DNA of 9,189 nt. It comes from Thermoplasmata archaeon. GTDB lineage: Archaea; Thermoplasmatota; Thermoplasmata; Thermoplasmatales; Thermoplasmataceae. Location of the stretch: positions 1-9,189 of the forward strand of contig JAJZOM010000233.1 in the NCBI GenBank assembly GCA_021811505.1. The letters run 5' to 3'. How positions within the stretch are numbered: position 1 is the stretch's first letter; each line of letters begins with the position of its first letter. Positions 1 through 6,393 of the stretch are shown one piece after another. The position numbers were made by a program, and so were the translations under genes. The notes below the pieces were generated by a model. It ran no database searches and had not been told where the DNA came from. It saw only the letters and a list, made by a program, of their open reading frames with translations.

Positions 1-122
1 TCCTCAAGGACCATTCCACAGTCGTTGCAGATTAACTCCCCTCTTTCGTAATCTCGCACGAGATGTTCAGAGCCACATTCCTGACATTTTTTAGTAACAT
101 CCTGATCAATATTAGTACCCAT
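1..122 (-). CDS. tfb: Transcription initiation factor B (TFB), N-terminal zinc ribbon; partial
   Basis: TFB bridges TATA-bound TBP and RNA polymerase at archaeal promoters. Only the first 40 codons are present and the rest lies beyond the left edge. The zinc ribbon is complete: Cys13, Cys16, Cys32 and Cys35, in CQECG and ICNDCG, with [13 protein letters not shown] between them. That stretch is shared word for word with the second TFB at 863-1804, so the two are paralogues. An in-frame ATG also exists at 134, but a TATA-like box centred near 148 predicts a transcript start at about 122-124, exactly on the ATG chosen here, which would make the mRNA leaderless. The cyclin folds cannot be seen, so integrity of the gene is unknown. 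The family call is firm. Confidence 0.86.
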   Translation of the reverse strand, partial: MGTNIDQDVTKKCQECGSEHLVRDYERGELICNDCGMVLE

Positions 123-144
123 TAATCCACCCATTAACAATTAG

Positions 145-152
145 TATTTATA
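145..152 (-). promoter_or_regulatory. TATA box of the left tfb gene
   Basis: On the minus strand the sequence reads TATAAATA. Its centre lies about 26 bases upstream of the ATG at 122, the usual archaeal TATA-to-start distance, so it predicts a leaderless mRNA and favours the inner of two in-frame ATGs. No convincing BRE purine tract is seen upstream. Confidence 0.5.
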
Positions 153-609
153 CTACATCCATAAGGCTATTAAATCTTTTTCATTAGTAGTATATTAATA
201 TTTCACTGACCATTTCTGGTTATCGTTGAACAAATATCAGCCCTAAATCGCATTTTTTGTGGATTTTCAAACTTTGCTTTTACTGCTGAGCTACCCTTTT
301 AAAACTATCGCTCATATGAGAGTTATAAGCAAAAAGGAGGAGAAATGCTAAAATCATGTGTTCGGACTCATCTTGATGGTTGAAATAACGAGATTGCGAC
401 GAATGCAATTGACCTCCTGACAGTATCGACCATTACTTCCCTGTCATTAAGTTTAGGAAAATAAATGTCCAGTTAGGTTATCGGGAAAAATCATGTCTTT
501 TTTATCAAAATATTCCGATTTATACGCTGAATTATCTTTAAAAGTGCATCAGAATGGTATACTAAGGCTTTAATACCTGAATGCGTAGTATTAATAATTT
601 TGCGTATAA
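153..609. other. Intergenic region between divergent tfb and gar1-tfb units
   Basis: No convincing gene lies here. On the plus strand there is a possible isolated transcript. It has a TATA-like TTTTAAAA at 296-303, a perfect ten-base palindrome CTCATATGAG at 311-320, and a strong Shine-Dalgarno GGAGG at 336-340. The Shine-Dalgarno is followed four bases later by an ATG (345) that opens only 12 codons before TGA at 381. Reading through that TGA gives 27 more codons to the next stop. A run of six T at 498-503 could end such a transcript. This may be a decayed gene, a leader peptide or a small RNA, and the sequence does not decide which. Confidence 0.3.
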
Positions 610-617
610 TTTATATA
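610..617 (+). promoter_or_regulatory. TATA box of the gar1-tfb operon
   Basis: TTTATATA is an almost ideal archaeal TATA box. Its centre at about 613.5 predicts transcription starting near 639-641, directly at the ATG at 642. This makes the TTG at 600 and the region before 633 promoter rather than coding sequence. Confidence 0.65.
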
Positions 618-641
618 CACTGTAACTATATCATGTTGCAA

Positions 642-854
642 ATGGAAGAACAAATAAGATTGGTTCATAAGATGAACAAGCAACTTGTAATACGCCTTGG
701 TGACTGTGTCAAGATGAAAGCAAAGGTTGTTGACGAGAAGAATAAAACAGTGGGCAGGATCGGAAGAATTTTCGGTCCGGTCAGCGATCCTTATGGCCTT
801 GTTAATCTGTCCGAAGAGGTATCGGAACCTGAGAAATTACGTCTCATTTGTTAG
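642..854 (+). CDS. gar1: H/ACA ribonucleoprotein subunit Gar1
   Basis: Gar1 is the small beta-barrel protein that joins Cbf5, Nop10 and L7Ae on H/ACA guide RNAs and promotes turnover of rRNA pseudouridylation. The 70-residue product has the family signature [16 protein letters not shown] near its centre (about residues 36-51), preceded by a conserved [10 protein letters not shown] turn, and this length is typical for short archaeal Gar1. A TTG at 600 and an ATG at 633 are in frame, but the TATA box at 610-617 places the transcript start at about 640, so ATG 642 is the likely leaderless start. The stop lies 8 bases before the ATG of tfb. A gar1-tfb pair is a recurrent archaeal arrangement and supports the call. 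Confidence 0.85.
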   Translation: MEEQIRLVHKMNKQLVIRLGDCVKMKAKVVDEKNKTVGRIGRIFGPVSDPYGLVNLSEEVSEPEKLRLIC

Positions 855-862
855 GTGATATT

Positions 863-1804
863 ATGGAGAATGTTGAGAATAAAAAAAGAAATATAGAACA
901 AATCGAAAAGTGCCCGGAATGCGGTTCATCACAATTAGTTAGAGATTATGAAAGGGGTGAACTCATCTGCAATAACTGTGGCCTTGTTATAGATGAAAGC
1001 TTCATAGATCAGGGACCCGAATGGAGAGCATTCGATTCTGACCAGACGGAATCCAGGGCTAGAACCGGATCACCGATGACATTTACAATTCATGACAAGG
1101 GTCTTTCTACCGACATATCCTGGAAAAACAAGGATTCGTACGGAAAGTCCATACCTACGAGAAACAGGGCGCAGCTTTACAGACTTAGAAAATGGCAGAA
1201 GAGGATAAAGGTATCAAACGCTGCTGAAAGGAATCTGTCCCAGGCTTTGCAGGAACTGGAGAGAATGGCCTCGAATCTGAGCATACCCAATGATGTCAGG
1301 GAAACAGCTGCAGTGATATACAGAAAAGCGGTAAAGCAGAACATGATAAGAGGAAGGAGCATTGAAGGCGTTGTAGCCGGATCAATCTATGCTGCATGCC
1401 GTATCACAAATGTTCCGAGAACTCTGGATGAAATAGCTTCTGTGACAAGGGTCAAGAAAAAGGAAATTGGAAGAACCTACAGAATAATGAGCAGATACTT
1501 GAAACTGAATATAATGCCGTCTAAGCCTGATGACTATGTTAATCGTTTCTGCAGCAAGTTAAAATTGTCAATGGAAGCAAGGAAAAAGGCCACTGAGATA
1601 CTCAAACTGGCTCAGGATCACGACCTCACATCAGGTAAGGGGCCAACTGGCGTTGCAGCCGCTGCAATTTACATCGCTTCGCTCATCACTGAGGAGAAGA
1701 GAACACAGAGAGCAGTTGCTGAGGTAGCCGGGGTTACTGAAGTAACCATAAGGAACCGATACAAAGAACTAACCGAAAAGCTTTCCATCAATGTCGAACA
1801 GTGA
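863..1804 (+). CDS. tfb: Transcription initiation factor B (TFB), complete
   Basis: This 313-residue TFB is full length for the family. Its zinc ribbon uses Cys17, Cys20, Cys36 and Cys39 and binds the polymerase dock. The B-reader and linker segment ([19 protein letters not shown]) follows at about 51-70. Two cyclin-type repeats then bind TBP and DNA, at about 105-200 and 205-310. Near the C-terminus, [20 protein letters not shown] is the helix-turn-helix of the second repeat that reads the BRE. A TTG at 848 is in frame, but GGTGAT at 854-859, complementary to the 16S 3' end, sits three bases before ATG 863 and favours that start. It is co-transcribed with gar1. Together with the gene at the left edge this gives the genome at least two TFBs, which may serve different promoter sets. 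Confidence 0.94.
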   Translation: MENVENKKRNIEQIEKCPECGSSQLVRDYERGELICNNCGLVIDESFIDQGPEWRAFDSDQTESRARTGSPMTFTIHDKGLSTDISWKNKDSYGKSIPTRNRAQLYRLRKWQKRIKVSNAAERNLSQALQELERMASNLSIPNDVRETAAVIYRKAVKQNMIRGRSIEGVVAGSIYAACRITNVPRTLDEIASVTRVKKKEIGRTYRIMSRYLKLNIMPSKPDDYVNRFCSKLKLSMEARKKATEILKLAQDHDLTSGKGPTGVAAAAIYIASLITEEKRTQRAVAEVAGVTEVTIRNRYKELTEKLSINVEQ

Positions 1805-2023
1805 TTATAACCGTTCGCCATCTATTTTTTTAAATACCTCATAAGACCTGAGAAGATCGTCGACAAGGTTATACAGTGAGGTAATTTTTTCAGTTTTGAT
1901 TTTAACTATTATCGAGTGACCAGATATTGTAGTCTTCCAGTCCTGTGTATCGTCTGGGTTTAAAGAGCTGGCGAGGCGCCGGCATTCGTCTCCTTCACAG
2001 TCTATGGTTATTTCTATGTCCAC
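1805..2023 (-). CDS. pcc1: KEOPS complex subunit Pcc1
   Basis: Pcc1 is the small dimerising subunit of KEOPS (Kae1-Bud32-Cgi121-Pcc1), which makes the t6A modification at position 37 of ANN-decoding tRNAs. The 72-residue product shows the family plan: a short beta strand (DIEITID), a helix ending in SLNPDD, a central strand pair (TTISGHSIIVKIKT), and a C-terminal helix LYNLVDDLLRSYEVFKKI. Length and the N-P-D-D motif fit archaeal Pcc1. The start is GTG at 2023. An ATG at 2027 is out of frame, and an AT-rich TATA-like stretch near 2044-2051 places a leaderless start at about 2022. The stop codon directly abuts the tfb stop with no base between. The fold is small and divergent, so the call rests on pattern rather than on catalytic residues. 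Confidence 0.7.
   Translation of the reverse strand: MDIEITIDCEGDECRRLASSLNPDDTQDWKTTISGHSIIVKIKTEKITSLYNLVDDLLRSYEVFKKIDGERL
1825..1831 (+). terminator. Oligo-T terminator of gar1-tfb
   Basis: Seven consecutive T lie 20 bases after the tfb stop codon. Runs of T without a required hairpin terminate archaeal RNA polymerase. The run falls inside the 3' end of the opposing pcc1 gene, so the two transcripts must overlap. Confidence 0.45.
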
Positions 2024-2043
2024 TCATTAGGTAACAGTTTTAG

Positions 2044-2051
2044 ATATTAAT
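2044..2051 (-). promoter_or_regulatory. Possible TATA box of pcc1
   Basis: On the minus strand the sequence reads TTAATATC. It is a poor match to the consensus but is centred 25 bases before the GTG start at 2023, which fits a leaderless transcript. Confidence 0.3.
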
Positions 2052-2106
2052 TCTTTAAAGTCGGACGCGAAAATAAGATAAGTAAGGTTAAATTCCCTGA
2101 AGTAGA

Positions 2107-2191
2107 GCGGAGGTTGCCGAGCCAGGTTAAAGGCGACAGACTCAAGATCTGTTTCCGCAGGGGTACGCCGGTTCGAATCCGGCCCTCCGCA
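2107..2191 (+). tRNA. tRNA-Leu (anticodon CAA)
   Basis: The acceptor strands GCGGAGG (2107-2113) and CCTCCGC (2184-2190) pair perfectly, with A at 2191 as discriminator and no encoded CCA. The anticodon stem ACAGA/TCTGT closes the loop CTCAAGA, giving anticodon CAA at 2143-2145, which reads UUG. A long variable arm follows, as expected for class II tRNA-Leu, and then the T arm GCCGG-TTCGAAT-CCGGC. No intron is present. The mobile-element remains begin within about 20 bases of its 3' end. Confidence 0.95.
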
Positions 2192-2240
2192 TTTATAATT
2201 TGAGAGATACATGTGCAGTTTTGACATCCCATAGACTAAT

Positions 2241-3410
2241 GTGGCAAGTCCGTGGGATATGGAGACATCCGTCATGGAGTTCGGTGCAACGGATTTCATG
2301 ATGAAAAGATGCTCGCATATCATGGATGCGCTGAAGATATACGACAACTGGGAATCCATCCTGGTTTTTGCAATATTCACGCTCCTTTATGAGTCGCCAA
2401 TGAAAAGGATACAGTTCCATTATGAAACATAATACATATCGGAGATTCTGGATGCAAAGACATCACCGAAATTCCTGTCGTCGCTGATAAGGGAGATCGG
2501 CGTGAAGAGGGAGACGACACAGATATTCCTGAAGCATTTCATCGCCGACGGTGACATCACAATAGTCGATCTCACAACAGTCTTCTCCATGAGCGAGAAC
2601 GTAATATCCGCAACTCCCGGATATGACCGGAATCATGAATATCTTCCGGAGATCAGGTTCACACTCCTCTTCAACCTAAAACACATGAGGCCGGGATACT
2701 ACAGATTCGTTGCAGGACCCATCAGGGACGTTTCAACCATAAAGATCACGCTGAAGGAGAGCGGCATAAGGAAAGCGATACTCATAGGAGACAAGGGTTT
2801 CTATTCCGAACAGAATCTCATTGAGCTTGAAAAGGCACACATAAATTACATAATACCCCTGAGGAGGAATTCCGGACTCATAGATTACGAACCATGCAGA
2901 GGTGACAGAAACAAGTTCCAGGGATACTTCATGTTTGACAGCAGGCCTGTGTGGTTTCACTCCTCTTGGAATGGAAGGAGGATCATACTGTTCCTGGACG
3001 AATCGCTGAGGCTGGAGGAGGAGAAGGACGTGCTCCTCCGAAAGAATGGAATGGATACATTCAACGAGAAGCAGTTCATCCTCGGCACAATAGCTGTCAT
3101 TACTGATCTGGAAAAGAGCGAAAGAGAGGTCTATGAGCTGCTGAAGCAGAGATCCAAAGTTGAACAGGCATTTGATACATTCAAGAACGTCCTTCATGCC
3201 GACAGGACATACATGAGGGACGATTATGCGCTTGAGGGATGGTTCCTTGTGAACTTTGTATCCCTTCTCCTGTATTACGAGATATATAACCTTCTGAGGG
3301 AAAATGATCTCCTTTCAAAATATTCTCCCATGGATGTCCTTGTGCACATGTCAAGAATCCATAAGTTAAAGATTAAAAATAAATGGGTTACATCAGAAAT
3401 ACCGAAAAAG
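2241..3410 (+). pseudogene. IS4/IS1634-type DDE transposase, truncated, in-frame stop
   Basis: The frame encodes an N-terminal DNA-binding region (EFGATDFMM, SPMKRIQFHYE) and then a DDE catalytic domain. IVDLT holds the first Asp (codon 2568), IGDKGFYS the second (2790). QRSKVEQAFDTFK carries the R-x3-E-x6-K pattern with Glu at 3162. One TAA at 2430-2432 breaks the frame, with clear homologous-looking sequence (YISEILDAKTSPKF) continuing in the same frame, so this is a nonsense mutation rather than an operon. A second in-frame stop (TAG 2232) follows an ATG at 2211. About 50-70 residues expected before the first recognised motif are absent. The longest uninterrupted piece is 2502-3488, but the codons after 3410 are IS66 terminal sequence read through by chance. 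Confidence 0.8.
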
Positions 3411-3432
3411 GTAAGAGTTCAGTGTTCTAAAG
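3411..3432 (+). repeat. IS66-type left terminal inverted repeat
   Basis: It begins GTAAGAGTTCAG and continues to TCTAAAG. It pairs with the complement of 6394-6415 at 17 of 22 positions, with differences at positions 3, 13-15 and 19. A GTAA start is typical of IS66 ends. Confidence 0.8.
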
Positions 3433-3466
3433 TTCATAGGAATCCGCGGTACGAACCGAAAGATCC

Positions 3467-3474
3467 ATATATAA
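3467..3474 (+). promoter_or_regulatory. TATA box of the IS66 transposase
   Basis: ATATATAA within CCATATATAATG is centred about 26 bases upstream of ATG 3496. This predicts a leaderless transposase transcript from a promoter carried inside the element and decides the start codon over the in-frame ATG at 3478. Confidence 0.55.
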
Positions 3475-3495
3475 TGAGTGCATTATAATATTATA

Positions 3496-3809
3496 ATGAA
3501 TAAAACTCCTGCTCATTGCCCTGAGGACAGGAAAACCATCGATGATCTTTCCAGGAGGATGGACGAGCAGGAAAAGATCATAGAGGAACTCCGTAAGAAC
3601 TACGAGAAACTGAAGAAAGAGTTTGATGAGTACAGAATAAGGCATCCTGAAAACGTTGGGATCAAGAATGGAAAACCATACTTCATCATGCCTGATGCAG
3701 GAATCGAAACGAACAGCGATGCAGTGATCGGTACGGCTGTCGGTGCACCGAAAAAGAAACCGGGTGCCAGGATTGGGCACCTGGGATACCACAGATCCAT
3801 ACCGAATCA
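3496..3809 (+). pseudogene. IS66 transposase, 5' fragment
   Basis: This codes for the N-terminal part of the IS66 transposase. A charged coiled-coil lies at about residues 10-45 (LSRRMDEQEKIIEELR, then NYEKLKKEFDEYRIRHPENVG). The conserved KKPGARIGHLGYHRSIPNH segment follows and normally leads straight into the zinc finger. Genuine sequence ends at CA in 3808-3809. After that the frame runs four codons into the IS110 element, to the stop at 3817-3819. Joining 3809 to 5325 completes the His codon (CA+T) and restores the frame of the 3' fragment. The intact protein would have been about 460 residues. Confidence 0.85.
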
Positions 3810-3874
3810 CCTATATTAGATTAACGGGGGAATCCAAGGAGGGTTGTATTCCGGATCTCTACCGGCAGCTATTG

Positions 3875-5101
3875 TCAGCCTGCAGTGGAAGTATTCCCCT
3901 CTCTCCCTTTCGTGTTTGGTAATCTGACCCTGTAGGGTTTCTCATTCTTCATCATTGAATAGACATGGTAAAGCAAACGCCTTGAGACAACGATATACGC
4001 CTGTTTCTTCTTCTTTCCCTTTCCTATCTCCCTCTCAAATATTTTCAGGAATTCCTCGTTCTTATGATGCACAAGGGATCTGGCGCTTTCATAAACGGAA
4101 TTTGCAAGATAGGAATTACTTATCTTCGAGATCCCGGCTGAATGATCCTTTCCTCCGGACCCTGACATTTTTGGTGCCTTGCCACCGTATGACTGAAGCT
4201 TCAATGCCGAACCGAACTGATCTATGTCTCCAATTTCAGAGACTATTGCGGCTGCATTCATCGGGCCGATACCTTTCAGGTCATCGATTCTTTTGATGTC
4301 CTCATCATTTTCCGTCAGCTCAAGGATCTTTTCCTCTATCTCCTTCAGCTGCTTCTTCTCCGAGATCAGTCTGGCAACATTCTGCCTTATCCTGAATGCA
4401 TATATACAATCCGTATCGGGTATGCCTACGGATTCCCCTGCAAGTTCAATCAGTTTCTGAGCCTCCTCTTTCCCGTAGTGGCTCCTGCTTGATCTCTGCA
4501 TGACCTTCAATACGCTGTCAATGCCTGCATTCACAATACCGGATGGGGTTGTGAACTGATCCAGTATGGCCAGTGATGTTTTAGATCCCACATCGGAAAA
4601 CATATCCGTGAATTCAGGGAATACACAGGCAAGATCACTGCCAATGATGTTTGTGATCCTTGTTATATTCTTTGTCACGGACTGGTGCAGCCTGGTCAAT
4701 CCCGACACAGTGTTTTTCCTGTGCACAGGCTTGTCAAATGCTTTTCTGTTCTTCCATGGTGTTGATGCAAGCATTGCTGCATCCACTGTATCGGATTTGT
4801 CCTTCCCGAGGTTTTCCATTTTCCTGGCGTAATCCGTTACCCTTGGATCCACATATATCACCCTATAACCGTTGGATTCAAGGAAGTGATGCAAAGGGAT
4901 ATGGTAGTTCCCGGTGGGGTTGATGAATATTCCCTTCACTGTGTCACTGTTGCTCTTTTCTATGGTTCTAAGCTTCTCAATAAGCATATTGAAACCTTTC
5001 CTGCTGTTTGAGATATGCCCTCTCCACATTACCTTTTCATCATGGTTCTGCACCTCCACCTGGTGCATTTTCTTATGCGTATCTATTCCACATGATAACA
5101 T
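3875..5101 (-). CDS. IS110-family DEDD recombinase (transposase)
   Basis: IS110 recombinases cut and rejoin DNA with a RuvC-like DEDD domain and a C-terminal serine domain, guided by an element-encoded bridge RNA. The 408-residue product starts MLSCGIDTHKK with the first Asp at residue 7. KSDTVDAAMLA gives Asp104 and Asp107. The C-terminal Transposase_20 domain has IDDLKGIGPMNAAAIVSEIGD (helix-hairpin-helix) and GKAPKMSGSGG, with the candidate nucleophile Ser313, followed by ISKISNSYLANSV. The acidic Glu of the DEDD set, usually in E-x-T-G, is replaced by Asn61 in INPTGNYH. I do not know whether this is usual in archaeal relatives. An open frame continues upstream to ATG 5191, but that stretch is the 3' half of the putative bridge RNA, and family members begin just before G-[IM]-D, so ATG 5101 is preferred. 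Confidence 0.9.
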   Translation of the reverse strand: MLSCGIDTHKKMHQVEVQNHDEKVMWRGHISNSRKGFNMLIEKLRTIEKSNSDTVKGIFINPTGNYHIPLHHFLESNGYRVIYVDPRVTDYARKMENLGKDKSDTVDAAMLASTPWKNRKAFDKPVHRKNTVSGLTRLHQSVTKNITRITNIIGSDLACVFPEFTDMFSDVGSKTSLAILDQFTTPSGIVNAGIDSVLKVMQRSSRSHYGKEEAQKLIELAGESVGIPDTDCIYAFRIRQNVARLISEKKQLKEIEEKILELTENDEDIKRIDDLKGIGPMNAAAIVSEIGDIDQFGSALKLQSYGGKAPKMSGSGGKDHSAGISKISNSYLANSVYESARSLVHHKNEEFLKIFEREIGKGKKKKQAYIVVSRRLLYHVYSMMKNEKPYRVRLPNTKGREGNTSTAG

Positions 5102-5139
5102 TTTATCCCTTTCCTGCCTGCACCAATACAGGGAGTAAC

Positions 5140-5303
5140 GATCACGGCGCATCCACCTATGTGCTTCCCCCAAAGGGAAGAATTTGCTCATCAGCGATTG
5201 TGATCAAGGGTGAAACATAAGAAAGTGGGTCCAAACCCACAGGATCCGGCTTCACCCTCTCCCTGCCTGAATTCCGGCTGTTCCGGAATTCATTTCATGC
5301 AGG
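5140..5303 (-). ncRNA. Candidate IS110 bridge RNA
   Basis: Read on the minus strand, three consecutive domains can be paired by eye. Domain 1 (5303-5262) has outer stem CCTGC/GCAGG and a nine-pair inner hairpin, GAATTCCGG-AACAG-CCGGAATTC. Domain 2 (5257-5208) has stem GGGTGAA/TTCACCC and inner hairpin GTGGGT-TTGG-ACCCAC, with a symmetric internal loop of 10 bases on each side. Domain 3 (5205-5140) has stem GATCAC/GTGATC and inner hairpin CTTCCC-TTTGG-GGGAAG, with loop strands of 19 and 18 bases. A 5' stem-loop, then a target-binding loop, then a donor-binding loop, over about 165 bases upstream of the recombinase, is the architecture described for the IS621 bridge RNA. The loops also match the element ends and target (see findings). 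Exact 5' and 3' ends are not determined. Confidence 0.72.
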
Positions 5304-5324
5304 TTAAATCTCCTATAGCAAACA

Positions 5325-6393
5325 TGTGGATGAGGAGAGGAATGTAACCATAACACAGTGCCCTTACTGCTGGTCCAATCTCAGCGAATCAGCCACCACC
5401 AGGACAAGGACAATAGAAGGCATACCCGCAATAAGGCCGACGGTGATAAGATACACCATCGAGAGGCGTTACTGCTCCAGATGCAGGAAGATGGTTGAAC
5501 CTGAGATCAAGGAAGCACTTCCAAAGGCGACCCTTTCCCTGAGAACGATGCTTGTCATTGCTTACATGAAGACGGTTGAACGGTTGCCGGCGGCAAGGAC
5601 ATCGGAGATGATGGGGGATATCTTCAGCCTCCATGTTACAAAAGGGGAGGTAATGCACATTGTCCACCAGCTTTCAAGGCATCTTGGACCTGAATACAGG
5701 AGGCTTGTCCGTAGAATAAGGATGGCAAGGGCAAGATACATGGACGAAACCACGTGGCGCATAGACGGCAGGAACACATACCTATGGGTATTCGTCACAG
5801 AGGCGGAATCCCTCTACGTGACAGGATCAAGATCACATGAGGTCCCGCTGAAGGTTCTCGGTAAACACAGAGGGGTTGACATGCACGACGGCTTCTCCGC
5901 CTATACCACACTGGCGAAGAAGACAGGGAACCCTCAGGGATGGTGCCGTGCCCATGTGATGAACGATGCGAAGGAACTGGTAAAGTACAATGAATCGGAG
6001 GGGAAATACATCCTTTCCACCCTGAAGAGGGCGTATGAGGTGGCCGACAAACTCCTGGATAAACCTGTTGAATCCATAACGGAATCAGATATGCAGTCAC
6101 TCTACGAGGAGTTCCTGCAGATCGACATACCGTACGAGTCAAAGAAATGTGCCGGATTTGTCAGGACACAGCTCAGACGGAAAAGAAACGACATATTCAG
6201 GTACGTCCTGGATAGATCCGTAGAATCAACAAATAACAGGGCAGAAAGGGCAATAAGACCAATCGTGACATACAGGAAAGTGTCTGGCGGATCCCGATCA
6301 GACAGGGGTGCAAGGGACTTCTGCAGAGTCTATACTGTACTCGAAGCGGAGAGAAAGAAGGGAAAACTTCCGTTCAGGGCTAATCCGGGATGA
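5325..6393 (+). pseudogene. IS66 transposase, 3' fragment with complete DDE domain
   Basis: Numbered from the GTG at 5326, this piece has a zinc finger (CPYC at 12-15, CSRC at 50-53) and the IS66 DDE catalytic core. MDETTWRIDG holds Asp140, DMHDGFSAY holds Asp188 and NNRAERAIRP holds Glu307. These are followed by the conserved RKVSGGSRSDRGA. All catalytic residues are present. What is missing is the N-terminal coiled-coil region, separated by the IS110 element. GTG 5326 could in principle start a 355-residue protein, but no promoter or ribosome site supports it. The lack of stops or frameshifts suggests the interruption is recent. Confidence 0.88.

Larger units (their letters stand above)
3810..5324 (-). 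mobile_element. IS110-type insertion sequence with long 5' noncoding end
   Basis: The ends were set by asking which excision repairs the IS66 gene. Removing 1515 bases here gives ...IPNH-VDEERN... in one frame, and a CA dinucleotide remains at both junctions (3808-3809 and 5323-5324). That dinucleotide is TG in the element's own orientation, and short core dinucleotides without long inverted repeats are characteristic of IS110. On the minus strand the layout is: left end at 5324, 223 bases of structured noncoding DNA, the recombinase gene, and a short noncoding right end (3810-3874). A long 5' noncoding end is the arrangement of the IS110 group rather than the IS1111 group. Uncertainty on the ends is one or two bases. 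Confidence 0.82.

Noticed and set aside
372..420. Possible C/D box guide RNA (TTGATGG ... CTGA)
   Set aside because: The C box has mismatches to RUGAUGA and no convincing C' and D' pair is present between them.
600..641. TTG start at 600 or ATG at 633 for gar1
   Set aside because: A near-consensus TATA box at 610-617 would lie inside the coding sequence; its predicted start point fits ATG 642.
2192..2240. Attachment site formed from the 3' end of tRNA-Leu
   Set aside because: No second copy of the tRNA 3' segment was found at the far side of the mobile block, and no integrase gene is present.
2027..2420. Minus-strand open frames over tRNA-Leu and the start of the IS4-type remnant
   Set aside because: They cross a tRNA gene, have no family signature and lie opposite the recognisable transposase frame.
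5102..5191. Thirty-codon N-terminal extension of the IS110 recombinase (ATG 5191)
   Set aside because: Family members start a few residues before the first catalytic Asp, and this stretch contains the paired strands of the third RNA domain; open frame here is likely incidental.
3810..5317. Shared CCTATA at 3810-3815 and 5312-5317 as an IS110 target duplication
   Set aside because: Joining at these hexamers leaves a frameshift or stop and extra codons in the IS66 gene, whereas joining 3809 to 5325 restores it perfectly.
5150..5332. GUGGAUG in the candidate RNA identical to GTGGATG at 5326-5332
   Set aside because: It overlaps the better donor-end match and has the wrong strand sense for that loop; taken as coincidence.
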